64,000 bases of DNA from Siphonodentalium dalli (taxonomy: Eukaryota > Mollusca > Scaphopoda > Gadilida > Siphonodentaliidae): contig CP136068.1 of NCBI GenBank assembly GCA_032622095.1, positions 148,253,365 through 148,317,364 on the forward strand. Reading direction: 5' to 3'. Below the pieces are notes generated by a model. It saw nothing but the letters and a program-made list of their open reading frames with translations, was not told where the DNA came from and did no database searches. The position numbers were made by a program, and so were the translations under genes. Numbering within the stretch: the first letter of the stretch is position 1; each line of letters opens with the position of its first letter. This document shows, piece by piece, positions 22,131 through 33,211 of the stretch.

Positions 22131-23300
22131 TGCTGCGGTGTTGTTCAATAAAACAATGAGCTTTAGTCATATGTATCATCTTCATTTGAAGTTATTGGAC
22201 TGTTCACGGGACGTGGAGTATTATTTTGAGGCGAATTTACGTTTCTTATCGTTTATAGCAATATGCTAAATGATTTGTGCCCCTTTAATACTGTCATTAA
22301 GAATATGCGTCCCAAAGTTGTAGATCTAGGTAGAATTTCCGATTAGCGGGAACTCATGGGTTCACGACTTAAAAGTAAAATATTAGCATATATATATCAT
22401 TATATATGACAACCTGTACCAACTTGTGTAATTTATCCGACAGTATAGTTTGATAATTGGTATAACATAGGTAGGGGTATATATTCCCCATTCGTATGGT
22501 TTTATTTAGGCTACACGTAGGGGTGATCAGTTGAAAACTATCAGAATTGGGTGGACGGATGCATGGGTTCTCTGCCATTTGGCGACGTTAACGCATAGGA
22601 TACGATCCCCCAATTGGAGGGGGGTTATAGCTTCCGGTCTGACCATTGCATATCTCCCCGAATGGGGGGGGGGTCACCACTGCGTTAGTGTAGTTGTTAC
22701 GTTATAGGCATATATGACTATATTGGCCCGTGCCACACCATGTAGCTAATATCGGTATTGAATGGGGTTAATGAAACCAGTCAATTTTCACAGAATACAC
22801 CCTGTTAGCGTCCCGCAACTAGACAAAATAAAAAAATCATTCCCGGCCACTGACACCGTGACGAGGAACTGCTTGGCCAGTCTCAGGCAGACTTGGACAA
22901 ACGCACGTCACTATATAGCTGAACCAATATGTGCATTTAAGGGGTTAATAAAACCTGCCGTGAACGACACAGAAAGTCGATTCGCACAGGACACACATGG
23001 TCAACTTCAAGCAACTGCAAGTATACAAAATACCTGCATACGGGTCCGTGGGGCGACTCGGAAGTCGTGGCTATACTAATTGAAAATCGCAATACAATGT
23101 ATCCGTATTAAGGGGTTAATATAAACCGACCGTGGACAACTAATAGCCAATATGTGACAGCAACACTCCAATGGATATTTTCGTCAAAGACAACTGATAA
23201 TTGCGCGCGGGTCGGCTAATTCAACGCTAAATATTAATTATCTTGTCTGGTGGGGTACCCCACTTCAGATTTTTAACGCAATGTTCGCGTCATGGCGTAT
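22131..23300. other. No supported gene; GGGGTTAAT-containing loose repeats
   Basis: GGGGTTAAT-AAACC-type strings recur near 22765, 22941 and 23112, about 175 bp apart, hinting at an old tandem repeat. A 105-codon plus frame covers part of it but has no recognised domain. A poly-G run is near 22664. Confidence 0.4.
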
Positions 23301-23319
23301 ATTAATCTGTGTATTCCAG

Positions 23320-23425
23320 GATGCCAACCACTCGTGTTATGAGTACCCCTGTGGTATGAATGCCACGTGCTCACCGAGTCAGCTCGCATACAATGGATAT
23401 CATTGCCACCATTTTGAAAGCACTG
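23320..23425 (+). CDS. C-type lectin gene, EGF-like exon (partial EGF fold)
   Basis: A 106-bp exon sits between a TGTGTATTCCAG acceptor and a GTAAGTGAG donor and is open only in the frame reading DANHSCYEYPCGMNATC. Spacing C-x4-C-x5-C and a later YHC match Cys 1-4 of an EGF domain. The last two cysteines (C-x-C...C) are absent before the donor. It ends in phase 1, which fits the CTLD exon at 26723. An upstream exon with a signal peptide was not found. The link to the lectin exons rests on strand, phase and the common pairing of EGF and CTLD modules. Confidence 0.55.
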
Positions 23426-23490
23426 GTAAGTGAGTAAAGAATAATAAAGACTGAATGTTGCCAAGTCTGAGCTTAGTGTGCCTGTCATTT

Positions 23491-23584
23491 GCAGAATTAG
23501 GTCCACAGAAGGTGAATTTAGTGATGCTGTCCCGCATAGCAGGCTAGCATCACTAAATTCACCCTCTGGGAACCTCATTCAGCA
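23491..23584. mobile_element. ~94-bp foldback MITE, copy 1
   Basis: Inverted arms begin GCAGAATTAGGTCC and end GGGAACCTCATTCAGC, with an inner GTGAATTTAGTGATGC/GCATCACTAAATTCAC pairing. Close relatives are at 23731-23822 and 48069-48140. Confidence 0.8.
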
Positions 23585-23730
23585 TGGCTTCATCTGCTAT
23601 GGGAGACATAGACTCAGATTGATGTACACATATTGAGAACCTCGAGTATGCAATTTGGGGATATAGAGAAACTAAAATAAAAAAGAACTAGAATCTATGT
23701 GAAGAAGTTTAGAGAAAAGATGAGGCCTAA

Positions 23731-23822
23731 GCAGAATGAGGTCCGCAGAGGGTGAATTTAGTTATGCTAGCCCGCTATCGGGATAGCGTCACTAAATTCA
23801 CCCTCTGGGGACCTCATTCTGC
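23731..23822. mobile_element. 92-bp foldback MITE, copy 2
   Basis: The arms GCAGAATGAGGTCC and GGACCTCATTCTGC are perfect at the ends, followed by GAGGGTGAATTTAGT and its complement. This is the best preserved of the three copies. Confidence 0.85.
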
Positions 23823-24109
23823 AAATGAAGACACACTAAACTCAGACTTGAATGTTGCAATGGTTTTAGTGTAAAACTAAAGCCTGTGAATGTGTTAGTA
23901 AAGATGTTCCGCTTGCAACTTGAATGTTATGTAGCTTGCCAGGTAAATGACAGAATAGCACATATCGACGAGGAATATACGATAGAAAGCAAGCAACTGC
24001 ATGTAATTGGGGAACAACTAGTCACACTGTGTTTGAACACAAACTTTGGCAGTAAGGGACGTGGCAACATGTTGGGGTTATGATGTCCACCATCTTAATT
24101 TGTCAACAT

Positions 24110-24545
24110 GTTGGCAGCAGTTGGAAATTTCATACGTGACATAACATTAGTTGGAAAGTTCACACCAACAATAGGTTGAAATTTTTCTCGTTGATTGATT
24201 GATTTTCCAACAATTTTTAGTGGGGAATTTGTTGTTTTTATTAATTTTCCAACCATAGGCGGTGTATCAGGTTGGATATTTCGAACACTAGGAAAGCTTG
24301 AGGCCAGTCTATAGATGCTAGGACTTTGCAATTTTCATGTTCAGACTTCAAAATTTTCTCATCCACCGGGTCGAAACATGGTCCCTCCCCCTGTGGCCAG
24401 TCAAAAACTGCTGATCAATTTAAGAAAACCAAATCGGGGTGTGAATTTTCCTGCATGGAGTTAGACCTCTAGATGTTAGGATTTTGCTATTTTCAGGTTC
24501 ATATCTCAAAATGTTCTAACACTGGGCGGAACCCCAGCGGATCGT
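24110..24545 (+). mobile_element. Diverged copy of the hAT-like 1.12-kb element
   Basis: This segment shares ordered blocks with 36514-37637: CAGTTGGAAATTTCATAC, CACCAACAATAGGTTGAAA, AACACTAGGAAAGCTTGAGG, CCAGTCTA-AGATG and a CACCGGGTCGAA block. The CAGGGATGTGG ends are missing, so it is a truncated, older copy inside the lectin intron. Confidence 0.7.
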
Positions 24546-24733
24546 GTTCCTCCCAGTTGAAAGGGATAACTCTGTAGAATTTGAAGTCAAAAAAACTTGT
24601 GGCACTCGGTTGAGTTATGACTGGTTATAAGTTGGAAGTGTCAGTCATAGTTGATTCTATAATAAATTATCCTGACCTATCTCTCATTCAGAACGAATCA
24701 CGTATATGATTAGATATCTTCCGAAAATGACAG

Positions 24734-26298
24734 TTTAACCCTTTTTATACTAAAGCATCACTGGTGTGTAGTTATCCCATAGGAAATGTTCAGATAATAA
24801 GGTTAACCCTTTCTGTACTAAAGCATCACTGATGAGTTGTTATCCCATAGGAAATGTTCAGATAATAAGGTTAACCCTTTCTGTACTAAAGTGTCATTGA
24901 TGGGTAGTTATCCCGTAGGAAATGTTCAGATAATAAGGTTAACCCGTGCTGTACTAAAGCATCATTATTGAGTTGTTATCCCATAGGAAATGTTCAGATA
25001 ATAAGTTTAACACTTTCTGTACTAAAGCATCATTGATGAGTTGTTATCCCACATGAAATTTTCAGATAATAAGTTTAACCCTTTTGTACTAAAACATCAT
25101 TGAAGAGTAGTTATCCCACATGAAATGTTCAGATAATAAGTTTACCGCTTTTTGTACTAAAGCATCATTGATGAGTTGTTATCCCACATGAAATTTTCAG
25201 ATAATAATTTTACCGCTTTTTGTACTAAAGCATCATTGATGAGTTGTTATCCCACGTGAAATTTTCAGATAATAAGTTTAACCCTTTTTGTACTAAAACA
25301 TCATTGAAGAGTATAGTTATCCAACAGGAAATGTTCAGATAATAAGTTTAACCCTTTTTGTACTAAAGCATCATTGATTAATAGATATCCCATAGGAAAT
25401 GTTCAGATAATAAGTTTAACCCTTTTTGCACTAAAGCATCATTGATGAGTAGTTATCCAACAGGAAATGTTCAGATAATAAGTTTAACCCTTTTTGTACT
25501 AAAGCATCATTGATTAGTAGATATCCCATATGAAATGTTCTAATAATAAGTTTAACCCTTTCTATACTAAAGCATCATTGATGAGTAGTTATCCCATAGG
25601 AAATGTTCTAATAATATGTTTAACCCTTTCTATACTAAAGCATCATTGATGAGTAGTTATCCCATAGAAACTGCTCTAATAATACGTTTAACCCTTTCTA
25701 TACTAAAGCATCATTGATGAGTAGTTATCCCATAGGAAATATTCAAATAAGTTTAACCCTTTATATACTAAAGCATCATTGATGAGTAGTTATCCCATAT
25801 TAAATGTCCAGATAATAAGTTTAACCCTGTATATAATAAAGCATCATTGATGAGTAGTTATCCCATAGGAAATGTTCTAATAATAAGTCTAACCCTTTTT
25901 GTACTAAGGCATCATTGATTAGTAGATATCCCATATGAAATGTTCTAATAATAAGTTTAACCCTTTCTATACTAAAGCATAATTGATGAGTAGTTATCCC
26001 ATGGGAAATGCTCTAATAAGTTTAACCCTTTTTATACTAAAGCATAATTGATGAGTAGTTATCCCATAGGAAATGTTCAGTTAATAAATTTAACGCTTTG
26101 TGTACTAAAGCATAATTGATGAGTAGTTATCCCATAGGAAATGTTCAGATAATACGCTTAACCCTGTTTGTACTAAAGCATCATTGATGAGTAGTTACCC
26201 CACAGGAAATGTTCAGATAATAAGTTTAATCATTTGTGTACTGAAGCATCATTGATTAGTAGTTATCCCAAAGGAAATGTTCAGATAATAAGTTCAAC
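24734..26298 (+). repeat. 68-bp satellite, about 23 copies
   Basis: Head-to-tail units of about 68 bp read TTAACCC-TTT-TACTAAAG, CATCATTGATGAG, TAGTTATCCCATAGGAAATG, TTCAGATAATAAG. Variants form runs of neighbours with the same change (for example CACATGAAAT units at 25047-25250, ATAGATATCCC units around 25383 and 25518), as expected from unequal exchange. It fills about half of the intron between the EGF-like and first CTLD exons. Confidence 0.95.
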
Positions 26299-26489
26299 AA
26301 TACTCTAAATTCCCTCCAAATAAATAATAAACCATTCCGATGTACACATATTAACTGACTGGTAAAATCCATTTAGTATACATGTAGAAGGGTATAACAG
26401 TCAAAAGCTACGGGCGAAGTTGAAGTCTCTATTAAATGAAGTGTTGCTGTTATTAAGACACCGTTTCTTGTTGGTGCAACATTAAAGAT

Positions 26490-26680
26490 AATGTGCCAGT
26501 GTATTCTCGTATATATGAGTCTCCCATAAGAAAATGCACTGGCTAACAAGATCAAGGTATATATTGTTAGGCCAATGTATTCTCTTATATATATTCGAGG
26601 ACCCTATGGGAGAATGCATTGGCACAGGGGTTTGACACAATTCCGGGAAGCTCCAGCCATTGACGGGTTAACTTCTGGAA
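26490..26680 (+). repeat. TATA-rich palindromic repeat (AATGCATTCTC family), copy 1
   Basis: CCAATGTATTCTCTTATATA near 26573 is inversely matched by GGGAGAATGCATTGGC near 26608, around a CGAGGACC spacer. A related reversed unit lies at 26500-26545. The segment ends with an AGCTCCAG-CATTGA block. Relatives are at 33065-33195 and 53130-53320. It lies just upstream of the first CTLD exon. Confidence 0.7.
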
Positions 26681-26722
26681 GTGATACTGAACCAATAATT
26701 TTTAACTGTACTTTTTTTCTAG

Positions 26723-26896
26723 CGTGTTCCGCGGATTACGATCAAACATACTGCACGAAGTACTACACCAGTCTAACGATGGTTACTTTGGACCAAGCGA
26801 AAGCTGTATGTGAAGCTGACGGCGGCCATCTCGTCGAAGTAGCCGACGCAGCAATGCATGCGTACATACAAAATCAGCTCATAGCGGTCAGTGCAG
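26723..26896 (+). CDS. C-type lectin gene, first CTLD exon
   Basis: A 174-bp exon preceded by CTTTTTTTCTAG and followed by GTGCGT, phase 1 at both ends. It encodes the N-terminal half of a C-type lectin domain: a Cys pair (CSADYDQTYC), then LDQAKAVCEADGGHLVEVAD, the hallmark alpha-1 segment with the conserved Cys and GGHL. HAYIQNQL follows. Such domains act outside cells or at the cell surface in carbohydrate binding and often in innate immunity. Joining to 29267 keeps the frame. Confidence 0.88.
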
Positions 26897-27421
26897 GTGC
26901 GTACTCAATAACACTGAAGTTGGGACTGCGTGTGTACTATAGATATTCTATATATCACATGAAACCCCTATAATATCATTGAAAAATCTATTAAATATTT
27001 TCTTGTCTCTTACTAGTGAGTAATAGCTGAATGTCTGACAGGGGTAATCATGAATAAGCGCGTGCTTCCCGCCAATTTGGCAGCGCGCCAATAAAATTAC
27101 TTTACATTGATTAGACGGATTATTACTATTTTGAAAAGCCGCGCATGACACCAAAAACCAGACAATACCAAATTATTGATTTGTTCATCAAAGTTTAAAT
27201 TATTGTCCAACCTCGTTGCATTAACGAAAATACCCACACAAAACAAAGAGGCAAATTGGGAGCTATAGTTTTCGTTGCAATCCTGAGCGCGCAATATTGT
27301 CGTATATGGTTGTGATGTAACTGTATTCATTTTAAAGCTTCTTTTAAGGGTTTTGTTTTGTTAAAAAGGCATAAAGCTTTAGTTTTTTTCATGTGATATA
27401 CAAAATCTTCAACTCGTCATG

Positions 27422-27533
27422 TTGGGATATAAGATTTTATGAAACTCGTTTGATAAATTTGATTCACAACTCTTCTACGACTCGTTGTGAATCAAATTTG
27501 TCAAACTCGTTTCATAAAATATTATATCCCAAC
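27422..27533. repeat. Foldback element in lectin intron
   Basis: The arms GTTGGGATATAAGATTTTAT...TTCACAAC (27422-27471) and GTTGTGAATC...TATCCCAAC (27486-27533) are nearly perfect inverted copies around a short loop. The motif AACTCGT recurs in both arms and at the flanks. Confidence 0.8.
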
Positions 27534-29266
27534 CTAACTCGTTGGAGATCCTCAATATCTTCCTATAACAAGTTTTAAGATGACATGAATTGAATGATAT
27601 TTATAGATTCATTAGTGTATAATACACACAAGCTTTCCGTTTATGTGAAGCCTTTATCAAGTTAAATGCTAATCGATGAAACACATTAGAAGTTCGACGT
27701 TAATTATATACAGTCTACCATATTTGAAGTCACTCTTAGAAACCAGTCACGGGGGCTGGATAGTGCATGTGCCAAGAATCCCCTATCTCTCTTCAGGCCG
27801 GTCTTAACAAGTTTTTTCTGTTGTTTCCTGGGTATATAAATACGAATCGAAGATCCCTGCCTTTTTTGCAGATATTATATACATACAATCAATATTAGAC
27901 ATTTTACGACTCGCGTTCGTTCGGATCGTATCATTCGAGATAACAATATCTACAAATTCTTAAAATAGAAACGAAATAATGTCCCAACTTGATTATCACA
28001 TTATATAAGAAAATGTCGATAAAAAAATCAATAGTAATTTATAGAAGCGTTTCCGGACAGTTGTCTTCAACTCATACCTATTATTTAATGCCCCGAAAAC
28101 AATATCAAACGTCGGAAGATATAGACAATCTTTAACCCTTTCATGGTGGCTCTGTGGGATAGCGTCACTAAGGTAACAGTACACGATTTATCGACATAGC
28201 ACACAAAGCAGGCATAATGTTGGCACCGTTGGCATCAGGTTTGGTTGGGTTGACGTTGTTTCATAGTGCATGGCTCCGAGTCCGTGCTGTTATAAATGTA
28301 GCTCCATGCAATTGTAGTCAAACTGATCAAATCCCAACATATAAAACACTAGGATTTGTACAGGTACAAACAAAAACATGTTCTTGGAAATTGAATGTTC
28401 TTCCTTACTTATATTCTAATGATTTTGGTTGTGATTTGAAACAAACAATCAACCCAAATTATGAAGAGGGCAAACCCAAGTTCTCACTCATGGGAACCCC
28501 AATTATCCAACCAAGGCCAAGGGTTGTGGAGGCGAGTACAACTAATATTTCATCCAAATTGAGAATGGGCATATGGGCCAGTCGAAAAAATGGCCCCGGG
28601 GAGCCACGAAAGGGTGAAATATGTGAGTGAAATATGATAATTCTGAGGTAGACCCCTCGTGTACGTAATTGGTTATAAGACATATTTATAGTTAATTAAA
28701 TCTTGACGTTCACATAAGTCAACACATAGTAGTCTGAGTAGTGCAGGTCGTGACTGCACGGTCGTCCTTTTTTACATGGATTTCAATGCCATAATTTCTT
28801 GTTGTTGAATTTTTTACAGTAATATTTTAAAGTTACATTCCTGAAGAATTAGTTGGTTTTTTTTCCAAAAATATCCATGGCTATCCTTTTTATCACATAA
28901 TCTACTATCTCGAAACGTCTGGGGTTAATAAATTAATATTGATTTCCTTATCACAACCAAAGAGGAAGTAAAGACACCTTCAAGAAAAAATAAAGTTTCA
29001 TTCTAAATGTGTCTTTTCATGTTGACAAAATTGTTCAGCCACTTATAACCCAACACAATTTGAATATCATAATTATATTCTAATTAACATAATATAAACA
29101 TTGATCGATATATTTGCGCTAAGCTCTTATACGTCACTGCGCGTGCCGATAACACACATGACATTGTGTCTTACTAAAATATGAGGCCGGATTTATGGGA
29201 TAAATATGTGATAAATATGTTTACATAACCTATATTTGATATTACGTTATGCAATCCTCAATTTAG

Positions 29267-29478
29267 CAACCGACGTGTGGATAGAGGGGACTGACACGGG
29301 CGGCGGTGGTATCAATGATTACGTCAATAGAAACCGACTCCCTTTGCTCTACGTAGCCTGGTCCCCTGGCGACCCGGATGGCGGGAATCAAGACTGCATG
29401 CGGCTATCTCAAGATACCGGATGGGCATTCCAGGACGATAATTGTGACAAGAGTCACCACTTCTTCTGCCAGTTGTAA
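29267..29478 (+). CDS. C-type lectin gene, terminal CTLD exon
   Basis: This exon follows an ATTTAG acceptor and enters in phase 1, matching the donor at 26897. It encodes TDVWIEGTD, then VAWSPGDPDGGNQDCMRL, then GWAFQDDNCDKSHHFFCQL and TAA at 29476. These are the WIG-like, Ca/sugar-site and C-terminal Cys motifs of a CTLD. The sugar-specificity triplet is DPD instead of EPN or QPD, and the WND position reads FQD, so specificity cannot be read off safely. The protein ends right after the last Cys, and an AATAAA signal lies 80 bp downstream. Confidence 0.92.
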
Positions 29479-29557
29479 TGTATGCACCCCAAAATTATGT
29501 GGGTAGCTTTCTGTCGAAATTTGTTAACTGTTTTATGATTGATTGATTTTATTGTGT

Positions 29558-29563
29558 AATAAA
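29558..29563 (+). terminator. Polyadenylation signal of the lectin gene
   Basis: AATAAA 80 bp after the stop, followed by AT/T-rich sequence. The position fits a short 3' UTR. Confidence 0.6.
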
Positions 29564-29821
29564 CAAATATATGTAACATGTTATATAATGAAGCTAAACA
29601 GTCATTTATTACAGAGGAACGCCATGATTATGCCCTTGTGTGATATATATCGATATGTGCACCGTGACTGTACTCAATTCCGATTTCAGATAAATAAAAT
29701 TGCTTTTAATCATTTTGTCATTTTCATCCTATTATATGTCGACCATTCGTCGCAGTTTCAGCTCGCATCCCGACAAAAAATAATCATACTTCATATGCAG
29801 CTTTCACCTAATGCGCATAAA

Positions 29822-30396
29822 ATTGTCCACTTATAAACGGACAATCCGTACCTAAATTGATCGTTAATTAATGGACAATCCGACCACGCGTGGCACGCGA
29901 TCTTGGGATTGTCCACTAAATCACGACATATATAGATAATCCTGCATGTTAGCTTCATATTAAATATGAAGGGTAATAACTCTATAAAGAATGTACCTTT
30001 ACTAAATAACGGAGATTTGTATGAGAAATTTGCAACACCACAACAGATCAACTCTTGTAAATATAAGTCAAATTATTCCCTTGGCTGGGTGGGATTGGGG
30101 AGTACGCTCTTTAAAAACACTTCTTCGAATATTTCCGTTATTTCGTCAAAAACTCTTCTTCAAATATCTCCGTTATTTCGTCAAAAACACTTCTTCTACA
30201 AATCGCCGTTATTTAGTAAATTAACATTCTTTATAGAGTTATTGCCCTTCATATTAAATATGAAGCTAACATGCAGGATTAGCTACACATGTCGTCATTT
30301 AGTGGACAATCCCAAGCTTGCGTGCCACACGTGGTCGGATTGTCCATTAATTAACGAACATTTTAGGTGCGGACTGTCCGTTTATAAATGGCCAAT
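29822..30396. mobile_element. 575-bp element with ~200-bp terminal inverted repeats
   Basis: The left arm starts ATTGTCCACTTATAAACGG and the right arm ends CCGTTTATAAATGGCCAAT. Inner inverted blocks include GGACAATCC, GTGGCACGC/GCGTGCCAC and a CTTCATATTAAATATGAAG palindrome present in both arms. The centre holds three tandem copies of about 38 bp (CAAAAACACTTCTTC...CCGTTATTTCGT). A piece of that centre recurs at 52018-52065. The target duplication is not clear. Confidence 0.8.
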
Positions 30397-30509
30397 CCTT
30401 GAAGAATTGCCTGCAGCTTTCATGACCAAAAAAAAAGCACCATGGTCGTAATATTCCAAATTTCATTGACGATTAGTATAATGCTTCTAACTGTATCGAG
30501 AATTTCAGG

Positions 30510-32099
30510 TTAACACGTTGAGTGCCGGAAATCAATTAGTAATCTCGCCAGTTTGCCAAATCGTGGCAAGATAGATACCCGTAGTAGACCATAATTTGGC
30601 TTCAATGAAGCAAGAATTGGACGACGTCGCGACTTTAGATGACAGAAACGGCGATTGATAGTACTACGAGATAACTCGTAGCCGGCAATGGCGGAAGGAA
30701 TTTGGGTATTCCCACCACCAGTGCCAACTACGAGTTATCTCGTAGACACAACTGGACACGTTTGAGCAACAAATATGAAGTAGAATGTAACCCAAACAAG
30801 TTATTTTGGTGGTCAGCATATTTATGGAGGTGTGTCTGTCCTTGTGGTGGTTATAGCTCGTTATATAGTTATATTATGGCTGATGCACGCTGGAGAAAAT
30901 TACTTATATGAGCATGCATGCATGGCTACAGACGGTGAATCCGATGTGGAATCGGGTGAACTTGTTTCCTGTGAGGATGAGTTTATTTCGTCCATGACGA
31001 CGATTATGCATATTTACGAGCATGCATCTTCTGTTGTTTCGGGCATTGTAAGTTATCTCCCATATAGCCTGATTTAGGCCTATGCTAGGCCGGGTTCCAA
31101 AGTACCGCCCGAAATAATAGTGTATAGGAATAATGGTCAGCACAAAATTAAAGCAACGATGCAACAGTAGCCAAATTCATGAGTGTGCTACATGTAACGA
31201 TTCCATATCATCCATCCGTCTGGAAATAAGTTACCCTTATCCCAAACCTCTATGCTACACAAAAACATTTATCCGTACATACATGTGGAACAGCCTTATG
31301 AACTGCATGACGTCTAGAGTACGGTTTTTGTTTTGCTTTCCATTGTCCAACACGTTCGGAAGAGGGTACAATGTACATGTAGCTTTGGGGAATAGTTCCG
31401 CTTTACTTGAATTATAAATAATAAAATACCTAGTCCCCAAATGGAGCCGCACAGTGTAGGCCTATTCCAAAAACAACTGCTGTGTTTCCTAATAATGAGA
31501 TAATGGTAGCATCAACGTGCGTAACGTCATGGATTATCCGCTTATTTTGTATTGGATGCGTCCATTCGCACATGCGTGAGAGGGAACATATTTGGCAGGC
31601 CTGTGTGACGTGTGTGGGTGGTTGTGCGAAGTTTCAATGTGTTGAAACACAACGATGTAACCATTCCTCGAAACTGCCTTCGCATGTTTGCACATTGTAA
31701 ATATCCACCCCCCCCCCCTGACTGTATTTGCAAGCGTGCATGCACATTATCAGTCTATTGAATACCAAAAACCCAGTCCAATTGCCCACACATGACTGCC
31801 TTTGGTGGTCACTCAGTGAGACAGTGTCAGCTGTATTCACTCACAACTGGATCATTTTGAGTAGAATATATGTGCTCATGGTGCTCACCTCTGTTGAACA
31901 ATGCAAGGAGAGCCAAACTATTTATTTTATAAAATCATTGTTCTGGTGTCCCGAGGCGGGTTTTCGTGGTGCATCGACCTATTCCACTGCTTCCGTTTGT
32001 CAGTTACACGACATGGAAACCACTACGAGATAACTCGTAGTGGCAACCTGCGAAGGTTGCGTACTACGAGATAACTCGTAGTGGCACTCAACGTGTTAA
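30510..32099 (+). mobile_element. 1.6-kb TTAA element, probable non-autonomous piggyBac type
   Basis: The terminal inverted repeat GTTAACACGTTGAGTGCC opens at 30509, and GGCACTCAACGTGTTAAC closes at 32100, with TTAA at each edge. The ends resemble piggyBac termini of the TTAACCCTTT-GTGCC type. Four copies of the perfect palindrome CTACGAGATAACTCGTAG (or its ATTA/TTAT form) sit as two pairs near the two ends (about 30660, 30728, 32022, 32063). Inside, a frame near 30930-31000 reads DGESDVESGELVSCEDEF, an acidic stretch like the N-terminus of piggyBac transposases, but no catalytic domain follows. Confidence 0.65.
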
Positions 32100-32135
32100 C
32101 GACAAAACTATTGTAACCGGAAGTTATTTGTTTTT

Positions 32136-32410
32136 TTTGCGCACGAATTGTCTCTCTGAAATATGGGCCCTCAGTGGGTTACAAGGATTATGTGTCCGGC
32201 CGAACGTCCGACCGAGAAGATATCTAACCACTCGAAAAGTGTTGGATCATAATGATATTTGGTGTTACATGGGTCTTTTGCGCACGAAATGTCTCTCTGG
32301 CATATGGGCCCTCAATGGGCTACAAGGATTATGTTATGTGTCCGGCCGACCGAGAAGATATCTAACCACGCTTTGTTGCAAAATAATGATATCTTGTTAT
32401 ATGGGTGCCC
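32136..32410 (+). repeat. ~140-bp tandem duplication (TATGGGCCCTCA unit)
   Basis: Two units share TTTTGCGCACGAA, TGTCTCTCTG, ATATGGGCCCTCA, CTACAAGGATTATG, GTCCGGCCGACCGAGAAGAT and AATGATAT. The first has an extra CGAACGTC insertion. The frames across it are repeat translations. Confidence 0.75.
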
Positions 32411-32543
32411 TTTACTCATCACCACGAAGGTTTTAGAGGAATTATTGTTTTTAAAGACACCCTGTCCTATTTGACACCATAAAACCACCATAATTATGTA
32501 CGTTTTCTACAATCGAAATAATTAGATCGGACCCACGAGCCCA

Positions 32544-32917
32544 TTAAAGTGATGTGAAACACTCCGGTAGGGTGATCCAATAGAATTGGAGAATAATCTT
32601 GCTCCGAGTTGTTCTTTTTACGAATATTGATCGAATTGCAAACACACAACGTCATTTTGATATATTAATTAAATGCACTGACTCTGGATGGCGAAATCAT
32701 TTGTGTTTGTTTGTCGCCGATTGTTGAGTCCCGAATCCAGATGTAAATATTTACAATTGAAAGTAGTTTTGACGATGTTTTCTATTGAGTGGTGTGGTCG
32801 ATTTCTTTGAAAATTTCAGCGATGTTAGTAGAATGCAACATTTTCCAGGTTGGCATAACGCCTGAATACTAACTTATCAGTTTCACGAACTCGAACAAGT
32901 CCATAATATGTCTTTAA
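32544..32917 (-). mobile_element. MITE-A, 374-bp copy
   Basis: A full-length reverse copy bounded by TTAA (32544-32547 and 32914-32917). It carries the GTGATGTGAAACACTCCGG end, the AGATGTAAATATTTACAATTG centre and the ATAATATGTCTTTAA end. Confidence 0.85.
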
Positions 32918-33064
32918 CCCTTTACCCAACAAAGCGGCCAAAACGCCCAAAATAAAGCTTCAACAGCCTAAAATATCTTCGGTCTGTCTCAATAACACTA
33001 TACACATATGGATATCATTGGAACCGGTTCATTGACCACATTGCGATGGTTACAGTTATGCCCT

Positions 33065-33195
33065 GTGCCAATGCATTCTCTTATATATATAAGAGAATAC
33101 ATTTTTAACATTTTTTATAATATGTTTCTACATTCTTTGACAATTTTATCATTTTTAATATGTGTTAAGCCAATGCATTCTCTTATATATGCGAG
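33065..33195 (+). repeat. AATGCATTCTC palindromic repeat, partial copy
   Basis: CCAATGCATTCTCTTATATA occurs at about 33069 and 33170. The first is followed at once by TATAAGAGAATACAT, forming a hairpin. It is related to 26490-26680 and 53130-53320. Confidence 0.65.
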
Positions 33196-33211
33196 GCTGG
33201 ACCAAAAAAAA

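Larger units (their letters stand above)
23449..23860. repeat. Nested palindrome with two foldback elements
   Basis: Outer arms at 23449-23490 and 23816-23860 are imperfect inverted copies of a GAATGTTGC...TTTGCAGAAT segment. Between them lie two separate foldback elements (23491-23584 and 23731-23822). The whole could fold into a branched cruciform. It lies in the first visible lectin intron, 24 bp after the donor. Confidence 0.7.

Noticed and set aside
28217-28630. 137-codon plus-strand frame inside the lectin intron
   Set aside because: It has a hydrophobic start but no recognised domain, no splice pattern and lies between two well-supported exons; likely chance.
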